A DNA stretch of 64,000 bases from Asaia sp. W19 (GCF_003994335.1 NZ_PNQZ01000061.1:216063-280062), one strand, 5' to 3'. Positions 7,786 through 15,296 are shown, counted from the stretch's first letter. Program-made: numbers and translations. The notes: generated by a model not told the origin, from the sequence alone.

Positions 7786-8139
7786 ATGAGCAAATTTAAG
7801 GTAGGGGACCGCGTAAAGGCAGTGAAAAGTGACCTTCTATACGAGATCCACGTTGGGAAAGAGGGCGTCGTCTATCAGATAGACGCTGACGGAGACACGC
7901 ATGTCAGGTTCTCCTGCGGGGATTCCGACTCCGGATATGCGTCTGACTTTGAGCTTCTCCATCCGGCTGAGAACGCAGGGGCACTCAAGGAATCCCTTCA
8001 GAACCTCCACAAGCAATTCCTGACAGCCGGAGATAGCATCCCTGCGTTTGCTCTAAAGGAGGTCATCTCAGAGCACTTCGGCGTGGCCTGGCAGGAGCCC
8101 CAAGAGGGCCGCTGGGTGGAGAAGGAGAACGCGGCTTGA
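7786..8139 (+). CDS. Hypothetical phage protein with KOW/SH3-like N-terminus
   Basis: ATG preceded by AGGAAAGAG. The first 60 residues (FKVGDRVKAVKSD, then KEGVVYQIDADGDTHVRF) look like a small beta-barrel of the KOW/SH3 type often seen in phage accessory proteins. The second half is helical. The stop overlaps the next gene's TTG start (TTGA). Function unknown; its position suggests a role in nucleotide or DNA metabolism. Confidence 0.65.
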   Translation: MSKFKVGDRVKAVKSDLLYEIHVGKEGVVYQIDADGDTHVRFSCGDSDSGYASDFELLHPAENAGALKESLQNLHKQFLTAGDSIPAFALKEVISEHFGVAWQEPQEGRWVEKENAA

Positions 8140-8546
8140 GTAAGCTGGCATCAGTGGACGACTGGTGGGATTTGTCAGATGAAGAAAAGGAGGCTTTTGT
8201 GAGTGCTCATGAGCGGCGTCCTCAGGTTGTTTCAGGGGCCACTGTGCGATCTCTTGAAGTGCGCCCAGAGGACCTTCAGGGGGAAACTGTGTGTGTGCCG
8301 GACGAGCCCGCTTCAGACGCCGTGTTCCGACCCTCGCACTACGCCCGCTGGAACATCGAACCCATCACCTTCATCTCCGCCAATAACCTCGACTTCCTGA
8401 CCGGCAACGTGATCAAATATGTCATGCGTCACGATGCGAAGAACGGTCTGGAGGACCTGCGGAAGGCTGCCCGGTATCTTGAGATACTGATCGGGCACGT
8501 TGAGCGGGAGAAGGCAGGGGCGCCGATCAAGGTGCAGGCCGTCTAA
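8136..8546 (+). CDS. DUF3310-like protein
   Basis: The C-terminal half (FRPSHYARWNIEPITFI, then NLDFLTGNVIKYVMRHD and GLEDLRKAARYLEILI) matches the DUF3310 pattern found near phage replication genes, sometimes annotated as nucleotide kinase-like. The N-terminal 60 residues are a divergent acidic extension. It starts at TTG overlapping the previous stop. It is the last gene of the rightward replication operon and meets a leftward gene tail to tail at 8543. The true biochemical role of the family is not established to my knowledge. Confidence 0.75.
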   Translation: MSKLASVDDWWDLSDEEKEAFVSAHERRPQVVSGATVRSLEVRPEDLQGETVCVPDEPASDAVFRPSHYARWNIEPITFISANNLDFLTGNVIKYVMRHDAKNGLEDLRKAARYLEILIGHVEREKAGAPIKVQAV

Positions 8547-8806
8547 CGTCCAGCTTCCATGCAAACAGCTTCGAAAGAGACGATGGAGCCGAGCGGGATA
8601 AACTCGTAAGTGACTAAGGCTGTAATACCCTTGCCTCTAGGTCTATCATCCCGCGTGATCATCACACCAATATCAGATATCAGTACACGTTCATTTCTCT
8701 TCGATGCTGTAATCTTACGCCCATCTGAAAGCTGAAGAGCAAGTTTGTCGCTGTCATTAGTCGCGAGACTGTTCCAGAAATCCTCAATTCGATCATGTAA
8801 TGCCAC
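8543..8806 (-). CDS. Hypothetical protein, possible moron
   Basis: GTG start chosen because AGGA lies 7 nt upstream; a TTG at 8821 is the alternative. The 87-aa product has a helical N-terminus and beta-rich remainder (LALQLSDGRKITASK, VLISDIGVMITRD). The gene lies beyond the hairpin terminator that closes the lysis operon and is visibly more AT-rich than its neighbours, as are its upstream bases. This suggests an independently transcribed, more recently acquired gene. No family recognised. Confidence 0.5.
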   Translation of the reverse strand: MALHDRIEDFWNSLATNDSDKLALQLSDGRKITASKRNERVLISDIGVMITRDDRPRGKGITALVTYEFIPLGSIVSFEAVCMEAGR

Positions 8807-8840
8807 GGCTATTTCCTGCAAAATTAAAAGTTAAAGTAAA

Positions 8841-8888
8841 AACAGTTACCCAAAGGGACCCTTTAAAGGGCCTCTGAGGGTAACTGTT
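8841..8888. terminator. Bidirectional hairpin terminator after endolysin
   Basis: AACAGTTACCC at 8841-8851 pairs with GGGTAACTGTT at 8878-8888; the loop itself contains an AGGGACCCTT palindrome. On the minus strand the stem is followed by a T-run, right after the endolysin stop at 8892. On the plus strand TTTTTT also follows. It should end the late operon and may stop rightward transcription as well. Confidence 0.8.
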
Positions 8889-8891
8889 TTT

Positions 8892-9341
8892 TCAACTTGC
8901 GGACAAGAACAGATTTCGCTCCTTGGCGCGCCTCAGGGACAAGCCCCGGCTCACCTTGCCCTTGATCAGGTTCCACTTCGGGAACTCGTCAGCGGCCCCG
9001 TTAAGGTCCCCTGCATTGAGCTTCTTCAGCATTGTTGAGCGGCTGAATGCCGTCTCCCCGATGTTGTAGACCAGGCTCAGCACAGCAGCCCCTTGGCGGT
9101 CCGTCAGAGGCACTTTCACAAGGCGCTCGGTAGTGTCCCAAAAGGATACCAGAACGTTCCTCAGCAAGGCTGCTGCCGTAGCCTCTGACATGGTTGGCGT
9201 TGAGGCTGTGACGGGCTTGCCGTTGAGCAGGTAGGTAGACCCATAGCCGATTGTCCAGACGCCCCCCTGGTCCTGATAGGGGCGCGCTCTGAAGCCCTCG
9301 AAAGAGGCCACCAGAGAGACGGCCTCCTCAGGGAAGCCCAT
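8892..9341 (-). CDS. Endolysin, T4-type lysozyme (GH24 muramidase)
   Basis: Cuts the beta-1,4 bond between N-acetylmuramic acid and N-acetylglucosamine to release virions. Seen: the catalytic triad of the family in SFEGFRARPYQDQGGVWTIG (Glu15, Asp24, Thr30), then YGST and LSLVYNIGETAFSRST. The length of 149 aa is normal for this group. There is no N-terminal signal-anchor, so export should depend on a holin. The ATG overlaps the stop of the upstream small membrane gene (TAATG), and it is the last gene of the late operon. Confidence 0.94.
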   Translation of the reverse strand: MGFPEEAVSLVASFEGFRARPYQDQGGVWTIGYGSTYLLNGKPVTASTPTMSEATAAALLRNVLVSFWDTTERLVKVPLTDRQGAAVLSLVYNIGETAFSRSTMLKKLNAGDLNGAADEFPKWNLIKGKVSRGLSLRRAKERNLFLSAS

Positions 9342-9520
9342 TAAGGGGCCTTAGGGGTCTGGAAGGTACTGGCGGCCTTGAGAACGGCGGTCAGAACGGC
9401 CATTGCAAAGGTCGTGATGGTGGCCGTGCTCCAGTCCGTGGAAAGGGCCGCACCGGCTGCGGTAGCGATGGTTGCAACGGCAGCCGCGAGGGCAGCGCCC
9501 TCAGTCTTGGTGATCTTCAT
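9341..9520 (-). CDS. Small holin-like membrane protein, 59 aa
   Basis: The protein MKITKTEGAALAAAVAT... has two weakly hydrophobic Ala/Thr-rich segments (about residues 8-27 and 35-52) around a short polar turn (STDWST), ending in basic residues. It sits directly before the endolysin with TAATG overlaps on both sides, the normal position of a class II holin. Identification rests on size, hydrophobicity and context, not on a recognised family. Confidence 0.6.
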   Translation of the reverse strand: MKITKTEGAALAAAVATIATAAGAALSTDWSTATITTFAMAVLTAVLKAASTFQTPKAP

Positions 9521-9765
9521 TATTTCGTCCAGAAGGATGTGAGGAGGTGGTCGCCTAGCCAGCCGAGACCGACTGAGACGGCGGCCCAGATGCCGAGGAC
9601 CTTGGCCCGGTCGTTCTCCAGTGCGGAGATGCGGTCCTCATGGTCCTCGATCTTCTTGTCCTGCTCCTTGTCACGGGTGAGCAGCATGTCCAGCTTGCCG
9701 TCCATGCGCCCGACCAAAAGGATCAGGGTGTCAGTGTTGTCCGCTGACTTCTCAGCCGGATTCAC
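9520..9765 (-). CDS. XhlA-like coiled-coil membrane protein of the lysis cassette
   Basis: GTG start overlapping the previous stop as GTGA. The 81-aa product has an extended coiled coil (about residues 20-58, including KEQDKKIEDHEDRISALEND) and a C-terminal membrane helix (LGIWAAVSVGLGWLGDHLL). That architecture is shared by hemolysin XhlA-type proteins that work with holins. It lies between a small hydrophobic protein and the holin-like gene. Whether it aids lysis or anchors a partner is inference. Confidence 0.6.
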   Translation of the reverse strand: MNPAEKSADNTDTLILLVGRMDGKLDMLLTRDKEQDKKIEDHEDRISALENDRAKVLGIWAAVSVGLGWLGDHLLTSFWTK

Positions 9766-9959
9766 GTCTTGATCTGAGCCCCCTGAAGGTCCGCATGAGC
9801 GCGTTCTGCAAGGGCCACTAGCTGAGCCCATTCATCCTCAGTCGGCTCCCGCTTAGCCTCGAAGATGCCCTCAAGAAGCTGGATAAGCTCCTGGATAATG
9901 GGAATGTCAGAGGCGACCGCAGAGAGGATCGAGGCGATAAGGGGAAGTGCCGCCAGCAT
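9762..9959 (-). CDS. Small phage protein with hydrophobic N-terminus, 65 aa
   Basis: Begins MLAALPLIASILSAVASDIP, a membrane or amphipathic helix, followed by a charged helical segment (FEAKREPTEDEWAQLVALAE). The ATG overlaps the upstream lipoprotein stop (TAATG) and its stop overlaps the next start (GTGA), so it is translationally coupled within the lysis cassette. It might be an additional holin or antiholin; no family assigned. Confidence 0.6.
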   Translation of the reverse strand: MLAALPLIASILSAVASDIPIIQELIQLLEGIFEAKREPTEDEWAQLVALAERAHADLQGAQIKT

Positions 9960-10318
9960 TACTTGACGCCTCCGATGTTGTGGGTGGCGAGGTAGCTGTA
10001 GAAGGCAGACACTGCCGCCTGAGCTTCCGTAGCCTCAAGAGAGGTCACAGAGGCCCCAGCCTGAGCATCGAGCACAAGCGGATGCAAGGCGTTGTATGCC
10101 TTCTGATCGGCCACCTTGATTTCACTGACAGTTGCAGCATTGGGAGGGCCGAAGGAGCCCTCAACGTACTGCTTGGCGACCGTTTCAGAGGCCGTGAGGG
10201 TGGCCTGAGAGGCGTAAAGGGTCTGGTAGACGGACCCCTGAAGGGAACCCGCACAGGCTGTTAGAAGGCTTGTGAGGGCAAGTGCAAAGGCCCACTTAGG
10301 GCATTTTAGTGTGTATAT
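9959..10318 (-). CDS. Phage lipoprotein in the lysis region, apparent AUA start
   Basis: From an ATA codon at 10316-10318 the frame reads a complete lipoprotein signal: IYTLKCPKWAFALALTSLL then lipobox LTAC (Cys22). A mature helical Ala/Gln/Thr-rich domain follows, ending in HNIGGVK. An in-frame TAG lies three codons upstream of ATA and no ATG, GTG or TTG exists before the lipobox. AGGA sits 7 nt before ATA. Without this start the signal peptide is lost. Context (holin, XhlA-like, endolysin) suggests an outer-membrane lysis lipoprotein or o-spanin, but 119 aa is large for an Rz1. Confidence 0.7.
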   Translation of the reverse strand: MYTLKCPKWAFALALTSLLTACAGSLQGSVYQTLYASQATLTASETVAKQYVEGSFGPPNAATVSEIKVADQKAYNALHPLVLDAQAGASVTSLEATEAQAAVSAFYSYLATHNIGGVK

Positions 10319-10355
10319 TTCTGGTTCCTATCATGAGGTGATCCTGCTGTGCTGG

Positions 10356-10544
10356 TCAGGCGGACGGCGCAGTGTAGCTGCTACCGATCGGGTGCTGGCC
10401 TTCGTGGTCGGGGATAGCTGCCGTCCCGTCTGGGGGGGACCAGTCGGATCTGCCGTCCCAGAGCACCCGGTCGATAACGTATCCGATCGGGTGTTCAACC
10501 GTAGCTGCGGTAAGATATACCGAGTAGGCGTCAGGCTGCGTCAT
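10356..10544 (-). CDS. Small protein downstream of tail fibre, 62 aa
   Basis: ATG with a strong ribosome binding site (GAGGAG, 8-nt spacing) only 11 nt after the glycine-rich tail fibre gene. The product (MTQPDAYSVYLTAATVEHP...) is acidic to neutral with no membrane segment. Its position suggests a tail-fibre accessory or chaperone, but I see no family signature. Confidence 0.6.
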   Translation of the reverse strand: MTQPDAYSVYLTAATVEHPIGYVIDRVLWDGRSDWSPPDGTAAIPDHEGQHPIGSSYTAPSA

Positions 10545-10555
10545 GTTTGTACTCC

Positions 10556-11860
10556 TCAGGCGCTAAATTCATCGATGATGCCGACGCCGTTGGCTCCTGC
10601 GCCTCCCGCATTTTGGGCTGCTTGCTGGTTCGCATGAGCGCCGCCGCCGCCGCCCCAGCCGCCTGCGTTCCCGCCGGGCTGCGATGTGCCGCCATTATAG
10701 ACAGTGATACCGGCCCCACCCGCACCCATAGGGCTATTGCTGCCAGGGGGAGCTGCGGCTGTTCCCAGCACAGCGATACCGGGCAAACCGCCCGCCGCTG
10801 CAACCGCGTAAACAATGTTCGGGCCGCTCGGCAGTCCATTGCCAGGGCATCCCGGAATTGACGACGCAGCGCTGGAGGATGTTTGTGTTCCGGCATAGCC
10901 GCCAAGCCCACCGGGGCATGAGAGCGCAGCAAACGAGCCAAACGGGCCGAATGTGCTGGCGCCTCCGGTTCCGCCCGCCTTGCCAGTCACGCCAACGCCA
11001 CCGACGCCGATGCTGATCGGGATCTGCTGACCAGGAGTGGCGGGGAAGATCGCCTCTACATAGGCACCCGCGCCACCGCTTGAAGCGCAGGACGAGCCGC
11101 CCCCACTGGTGTTATCGGCGCTTCCCCCCGCCGCACCGCCCGCCGCCTGGAGGCGAACACGAATTTTATAGACGCCAGCCGGGACAGTGTAAGTCTGGGA
11201 CGATGTAATGACGGTCGTATTGAGGTTGCGACCGGAATTCAGCCGGGCGGCAAATTCGGTCGTAGCGAAAGACTTGTCGCTCGTTCCGAGAGGCGCGGTC
11301 GTTCCAGTCGGATTCTGCATAAAGGAGACCGGCCCTGCCACGCTCTGCTGGCCCGTGTCGGCAGTTTCAAGGTAGTTACCGGCTGCCTGATAGTTACCGG
11401 CTGGCTGATAGTTACCGGCTGCCTGATAGTTCCCGGCTGGTTGCACTACGTGCCAATTTCCCGTGCCGTCCTGAAAGGCCGGATTGCCAGTCGGGGTGTC
11501 TATGCTTGCCTTGACGATACCCCCCAGATCACCGCCAGCATTAGCCACAAGCCCAGCGAACAGATCGCCCCACGAAGCGCCGGACGCACCGGGGACAGAC
11601 ACATTCCCCGCTACCGTCGAGACCCAGAATTTTCCTGGGGTGCTGCCATCGGGGACAACTGCATTCAGCCCGTACCCGCCCACCGAGGACGCCAAAGAGC
11701 TGTTGAAAGGGAGCAGCGCCCGGAGAGAGAGTGCGTCAAGAGAAACTCCCCCCACTGTCCCTGCATCAAGGGCACCAGTCAAAGCCCCTAGGACGGTCAC
11801 ATTGTTTAGGGTTGGGGAAGGGAACGCTTCATTACTGGACAAGGGCAATTTCCCCACCAT
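10556..11860 (-). CDS. Tail fibre/adhesin with glycine-rich C-terminal domain
   Basis: A 434-aa late protein. The N-terminal part is beta-repeat-like (NNVTVLGALTGALDAGTVGG). Then come four copies of an (A/P)AGNYQ hexapeptide, a conserved linker GTSDKSFATTEFAARLN typical of phage tail fibres, a small beta domain (YTVPAGVYKIRVRLQAAGG), and about 180 residues dominated by glycine-rich loops ending NGVGIIDEFSA. Such polyglycine domains form receptor-binding tips in some phages. It overlaps the preceding small gene by 29 nt. The receptor is unknown. Confidence 0.8.
   Translation of the reverse strand: MVGKLPLSSNEAFPSPTLNNVTVLGALTGALDAGTVGGVSLDALSLRALLPFNSSLASSVGGYGLNAVVPDGSTPGKFWVSTVAGNVSVPGASGASWGDLFAGLVANAGGDLGGIVKASIDTPTGNPAFQDGTGNWHVVQPAGNYQAAGNYQPAGNYQAAGNYLETADTGQQSVAGPVSFMQNPTGTTAPLGTSDKSFATTEFAARLNSGRNLNTTVITSSQTYTVPAGVYKIRVRLQAAGGAAGGSADNTSGGGSSCASSGGAGAYVEAIFPATPGQQIPISIGVGGVGVTGKAGGTGGASTFGPFGSFAALSCPGGLGGYAGTQTSSSAASSIPGCPGNGLPSGPNIVYAVAAAGGLPGIAVLGTAAAPPGSNSPMGAGGAGITVYNGGTSQPGGNAGGWGGGGGAHANQQAAQNAGGAGANGVGIIDEFSA
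11372..11444 (-). repeat. 18-bp tandem repeats encoding (A/P)AGNYQ
   Basis: Four near-identical 18-nt units (TAGTTACCGGCTGCCTGA and variants on the plus strand) encode repeated AGNYQ hexapeptides in the tail fibre. Such in-frame repeats can expand or contract by recombination without breaking the gene. Confidence 0.85.
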
Positions 11861-12128
11861 TGTTCCAGAGCGTTCCGACTGAGCCCGGCACGGTCGGAAG
11901 TCCCCGCAGGTCCCCCGTCAGGAAGTAGTTCGCGCTTTGGAGTGCCTCAGCAAGTGTTGGGGCAATTGCCTCCGCCGTTTGGGCGGCTGCTGTAACCTGT
12001 GGCACAGCGACCTGGAGGGCGGTCTGCAAATCCAAGGCCGCTGCAACAGTCGCCGTATTGTCGTAGAAGAAAGAGCCGCAAATCTGCGTCGGCCCGGGTG
12101 TGGACAGGGTGCCGCTCATGGGCGCCAT
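11832..12128 (-). CDS. Small tail-associated protein, 98 aa
   Basis: Begins MAPMSGTLSTPGPTQICGSF; the start may be Met4. It is rich in Ala/Thr/Gln helix and ends LWNNGGEIALVQ, a pattern that in phage structural proteins often closes a small tail or fibre-anchoring protein. ATG directly follows the adaptor stop (TAAATG) and its 3' end overlaps the tail fibre by 29 nt. It is probably a virion component linking tail and fibre; this is inference from position. Confidence 0.6.
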   Translation of the reverse strand: MAPMSGTLSTPGPTQICGSFFYDNTATVAAALDLQTALQVAVPQVTAAAQTAEAIAPTLAEALQSANYFLTGDLRGLPTVPGSVGTLWNNGGEIALVQ

Positions 12129-12749
12129 TTACTCCGTGATATAGAGGGGCTGTATAGATGCTGGGCCGCCGCTGCTCTCCATCGCAATTGCTTGCCCCTG
12201 AACGTCCCCTAAAAGACCTGTGAAGGTGTCCTCCCAGGTCTGAGTTGACGGGTGATCGCACCATAGCCCCGCATATTTGAGGGCGGCGTAGGTGACGAGA
12301 TCAGGGCAGGCCAGCGTGAACTCGTTCGTATCCGTGAGGTTGGATAGACTGCTAACCGCGCCATAATAGTGAAAGAGAACCGACCCACCCTGCGGAATGG
12401 CCCCCCGGAAATGGATCGTGCTCCCAATCCGGGCGTAAGCCTCAGGGTTTATCTGGTTGGGCAGTCCGACAATCTGACGGAAAGCGCGCCGCTCCAGCGC
12501 GCGGCTTCGGTCTTGACAAGAGAGGCTGGCGAATACGTCAATCATCTCAAGAAAATCGTCAGGCATGGTAGCGTACGTCATCTGCCCTTGCGCGAGGATA
12601 AGCCTGTGGCGTTCCATCGAAGGGACCCTGAGGGACCGCTGGATACGCGCCAAGCCTCGATTGACGAAATTGATTGCCTGTACCTGGGAGCAGTCGTCCC
12701 GGTTCAGCTCGCCGTTGAAGTCGCTGAGGATATCCTGAAGGGCGGCCAT
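12129..12749 (-). CDS. Head-tail adaptor protein (SU10/gp6-like)
   Basis: A 206-aa protein with the features of podoviral adaptors that ring the portal: an N-terminal helical segment (FNGELNRDDCSQVQAINFVNRGLARIQ, given in part) followed by a beta-rich core (MTYATMPDDFLEMIDVF, VLFHYYGAVSSLS). It lies shortly after the capsid gene, where SU10-like phages place theirs. Role inferred: sits between portal and nozzle and helps retain DNA. Confidence 0.7.
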   Translation of the reverse strand: MAALQDILSDFNGELNRDDCSQVQAINFVNRGLARIQRSLRVPSMERHRLILAQGQMTYATMPDDFLEMIDVFASLSCQDRSRALERRAFRQIVGLPNQINPEAYARIGSTIHFRGAIPQGGSVLFHYYGAVSSLSNLTDTNEFTLACPDLVTYAALKYAGLWCDHPSTQTWEDTFTGLLGDVQGQAIAMESSGGPASIQPLYITE

Positions 12750-13045
12750 CAGACCTCCTTCGAGGTCGCAAGGAACGCCTCAAGATTATCCCTGCGGAGC
12801 CGCGCTACGATATCCTTGGCCTCCATGTTCCAAGGGTCGAGACCTTGGGCACACCAGAGGTCGAATACGGCGGCTGGAATGGAGGCGACTTTCATGTATT
12901 CGCGCTCCCTCACATTTTTCGAGGCTAGGCGCTCGTCCCGCAGGTTTGCGAGGAAGTCATCAGAGAGTTCTTGCTGACGGAGGATCACAAGCGATCCGTC
13001 ATCCTGCCCGATCAAGTCGGTGTGGACAGTGTTGAAAACGTTCAA
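12749..13045 (-). CDS. Conserved-looking phage structural-region protein, 98 aa
   Basis: A small alpha-helical protein (MNVFNTVHTDLIGQDDG..., LSDDFLANLRDERLA) between the major capsid and adaptor genes, overlapping the adaptor start by one base. The location suggests a head-completion or capsid-decoration role, but no motif supports a specific function. Confidence 0.6.
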   Translation of the reverse strand: MNVFNTVHTDLIGQDDGSLVILRQQELSDDFLANLRDERLASKNVREREYMKVASIPAAVFDLWCAQGLDPWNMEAKDIVARLRRDNLEAFLATSKEV

Positions 13046-13077
13046 GGGCCTGCTTTGAAGAATGTGAAGGGGAAGTT

Positions 13078-13101
13078 GAGGAGCCCCGTTAGAGGCTCCT
13101 C
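13078..13101 (-). terminator. Hairpin after the major capsid gene
   Basis: GAGGAGCC (13078-13085) pairs perfectly with GGCTCCTC (13094-13101) around an 8-nt loop, just downstream of the capsid stop on the minus strand. The trailing T-tract is weak, so it may be an attenuator or an mRNA 3'-end stabiliser that keeps capsid message high rather than a full stop. Confidence 0.55.
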
Positions 13102-13110
13102 AGAGTGGCT

Positions 13111-14055
13111 TCAGGCCAAGTTCGTGATCAGCGCCGAGCCCTTGAAGTTCATGTGCTTCAGGGAGAACTCGCCAAGGATCTGAACATTGGTGCTGTCACC
13201 AGTGACGGCCAGCGTCTGGCGGAACCAGTCACGGAAGGTGACGAGCTTCCACATCGCCGGATCGAACAGCAGGGCATCCGCCGTGGTATCAGGGGTGCCC
13301 GATGCGCCAGTGCCGCGAATGAAGCGGTTCATCACGACCTTAAGGGTCCCGTAAGGGGACTTGTAGATCGAAATGTTGTGGTTCAGCGTCGTGTCCTGGT
13401 TCTGGACGAACACAGTGCGGTTAGAGGCCGAGAAGCCAGCAATCGTGTTGGCATCGCTTGGGCGAACCATGATCGTGTTGGCATCAGCACCGGCATTGTA
13501 GCTGGCCTGCTGCGTCGTCAGGAGCATCTGCTCAGTGAGCGCCGTGGCTGCCGGAGCGGTGCCCGTGGCATTCAGGCCAGATCCTGCCGTGTAGACCATG
13601 CTGGGGTCGATCATGGCCTGGTAGCCAGCCATCTCACGGGCCGTGCCGTCCGCACCTGCGGCCTTGCCCTGGCCGGTGCCGATGAAGGCCCACTCTCGGT
13701 CGCGCTTCAGCTCCTTGGAGCGCAGGCCGAGCTGGTAAGCAAGCTCCTGACCACGGCCATAGGTTTTGGTCGCCTGCATTGAGCCCGTCACGCTGGCAGT
13801 CTTGGTGAAAATCTGCGTGGTGTTGGAGCGCATGACAGTCGGGTTGAACTGTGCAGCCGGGGCGCTGGCGCCTTCGACCTGGGCGTTCTGGCCCACGTTC
13901 ATCAGCGAATCTTCCTGCCACTCGAACAGCTTCTGAGTGGACTTATCGCCGCCGATCATCGACTGGAACGGCGTAGCGGTCGGAGCGATATTGGAGATAA
14001 CGTCCGAGATATCTTCTTTGGTGCCTACAACATCGTAGGAGGAAACAGTGGTCAA
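13111..14055 (-). CDS. Major capsid protein, SU10-type (DUF5309-like)
   Basis: The shell protein (314 aa). Recognised by its N-terminal pattern VVGTKEDISDVISNIAPTAT followed by PFQSMIG, then FEWQEDSL, and in the middle GSMQATKTYGRGQELAYQLG and KELKRDREWAFIGTG, which recur in the DUF5309/SU10 capsid family (HK97 fold). The C-terminus ends EFSLKHMNFKGSALI. It initiates at TTG. It is preceded by the scaffold gene and followed by a hairpin, the standard arrangement. Confidence 0.9.
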   Translation of the reverse strand: MTTVSSYDVVGTKEDISDVISNIAPTATPFQSMIGGDKSTQKLFEWQEDSLMNVGQNAQVEGASAPAAQFNPTVMRSNTTQIFTKTASVTGSMQATKTYGRGQELAYQLGLRSKELKRDREWAFIGTGQGKAAGADGTAREMAGYQAMIDPSMVYTAGSGLNATGTAPAATALTEQMLLTTQQASYNAGADANTIMVRPSDANTIAGFSASNRTVFVQNQDTTLNHNISIYKSPYGTLKVVMNRFIRGTGASGTPDTTADALLFDPAMWKLVTFRDWFRQTLAVTGDSTNVQILGEFSLKHMNFKGSALITNLA

Positions 14056-14064
14056 ATATCTACC

Positions 14065-14991
14065 TTAGTGAAGTTTCGCCATGAACGCCGCAGTGATGGC
14101 GTCAGGGTCGGTGGGGTTTGCGCGAAGGGATTTCAGAGCCTTGTTCAGGCCATCCTTCTCGGACGCATCAGCATTTGAACCGGCTGAGCCCGGTTTGATC
14201 ACCCGGCTGGGCTTATTGACGACCTTCTGGACCTGAGCATCCACGGTCTTGCTGCCGGTATCGTAGAGGTATGCCTTGTGGAGGAGGCGGAGCATCGTCG
14301 GGTCTGTGACATTCTCGATGCCTTCAACGCCGCTCTTACGGGCAAATTCAACGAGCTTGGGGTAAACGGCGGGGAAGTCCTTGATGCCCTTCATAGGGTC
14401 GGTAAGTTCCGCAGCGCAGGCCTTTGCGGCCTCCTGACGGGCATCCTCAGCGGCCTTGCGGGCTTCCTCCAGACGCCCGTTCACCTCACTGTGGAGGAAC
14501 GCGAGGTCCTTGTAGGCTGCCTCAGCATCAGCGCGGACCTGCTTGAACGTCTCAGGGTCCACATTAGGGTCCCGGCTGATTGCAAGCCAGTCGAGGTCCT
14601 TGTAGGGCGCGTAGCGCTCCTCAGCGCGCTTCCACATTTCAGTGTAGGCGGCTTCGAGGCGATCCTTTTGAGCCGTAGCTGCTTCAGATGCCTTGGCAGC
14701 CTCAGCGAAGCGGCCAGAGAACTGCCCGTGCTCCTCAATGAGGCTACGCAGTTCCTTCAGCTTGTAGGTCTTGATCTCCTCGCCGAAGGGGAGTTCAACG
14801 TCTGGATCGTCATCTTCGGCAGGAGCCTCGGCGCGCTCAGGCTCCGCTGCGTCCGTCTGCTCTGGTTCAGGGGGCTTCCTGCGAGGCTCCTCAGAGACCT
14901 CAGAAGGTGCCTGAGAGGCTTCCAAGTGGGCCGCGAAGGCATCCGTAGCGTCGAGTTCAACAGGCGCTGTAGCGGCACCCTCAGGGGCCAT
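14065..14991 (-). CDS. Capsid scaffolding protein
   Basis: An acidic, highly helical protein (308 aa) with a Glu/Pro/Ala-rich N-terminal region (EDDDPDVELPFGEEIKTYKL), a long coiled central part (RLEEARKAAEDARQEAAKA) and a basic C-terminus. This is the usual composition of podoviral scaffolds, and the gene lies immediately before the capsid gene. Start at ATG 14991 with AGAGG 7 nt upstream. A TTG at 15018 that overlaps the previous stop (TTGA) and has GAGGA 6 nt upstream is an equally good alternative. Confidence 0.8.
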   Translation of the reverse strand: MAPEGAATAPVELDATDAFAAHLEASQAPSEVSEEPRRKPPEPEQTDAAEPERAEAPAEDDDPDVELPFGEEIKTYKLKELRSLIEEHGQFSGRFAEAAKASEAATAQKDRLEAAYTEMWKRAEERYAPYKDLDWLAISRDPNVDPETFKQVRADAEAAYKDLAFLHSEVNGRLEEARKAAEDARQEAAKACAAELTDPMKGIKDFPAVYPKLVEFARKSGVEGIENVTDPTMLRLLHKAYLYDTGSKTVDAQVQKVVNKPSRVIKPGSAGSNADASEKDGLNKALKSLRANPTDPDAITAAFMAKLH

Positions 14992-15014
14992 GAGAGGCCC
15001 TCTGTTAAGCAGGA

Positions 15015-15296
15015 TCAATATGTGTCCTCATGGTTGTGTAGGGCATCGGCCATCTGCTCTCCGGCTGAGTGGCGCATCTGCAATTCTCGGCAGATTTCAG
15101 TCAGCGCGTATTGGAGCAGGTGGTGATATTCCCTGGCCTCCCGGCCTGCCTCCCCCGGCTTTGCGGCGCAGAGGGCGGATAGGTTGTAGTTCGTCAGATC
15201 ATCGACCACAGCGCAGAAAGTCGTGTCATCGAGCAGGCGCTTTGCAGCCGCGCCGCGCTCAATCAAGAGCGCAGCCTGGTCCTCGTTAGGGTGCAT
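15015..15296 (-). CDS. Hypothetical protein between portal and scaffold, 93 aa
   Basis: ATG overlaps the portal stop (TGATG). The product MHPNEDQAALLIERG... is all-helical and acidic, ending DALHNHEDTY. Genes in this slot of related podoviruses are usually small virion or assembly factors. No recognised motif. Confidence 0.65.
   Translation of the reverse strand: MHPNEDQAALLIERGAAAKRLLDDTTFCAVVDDLTNYNLSALCAAKPGEAGREAREYHHLLQYALTEICRELQMRHSAGEQMADALHNHEDTY

Noticed and set aside
13105..13782. 225-codon frame antisense to the capsid gene
   Set aside because: Shadow of a well-supported major capsid gene; no ribosome binding site or recognisable motif.
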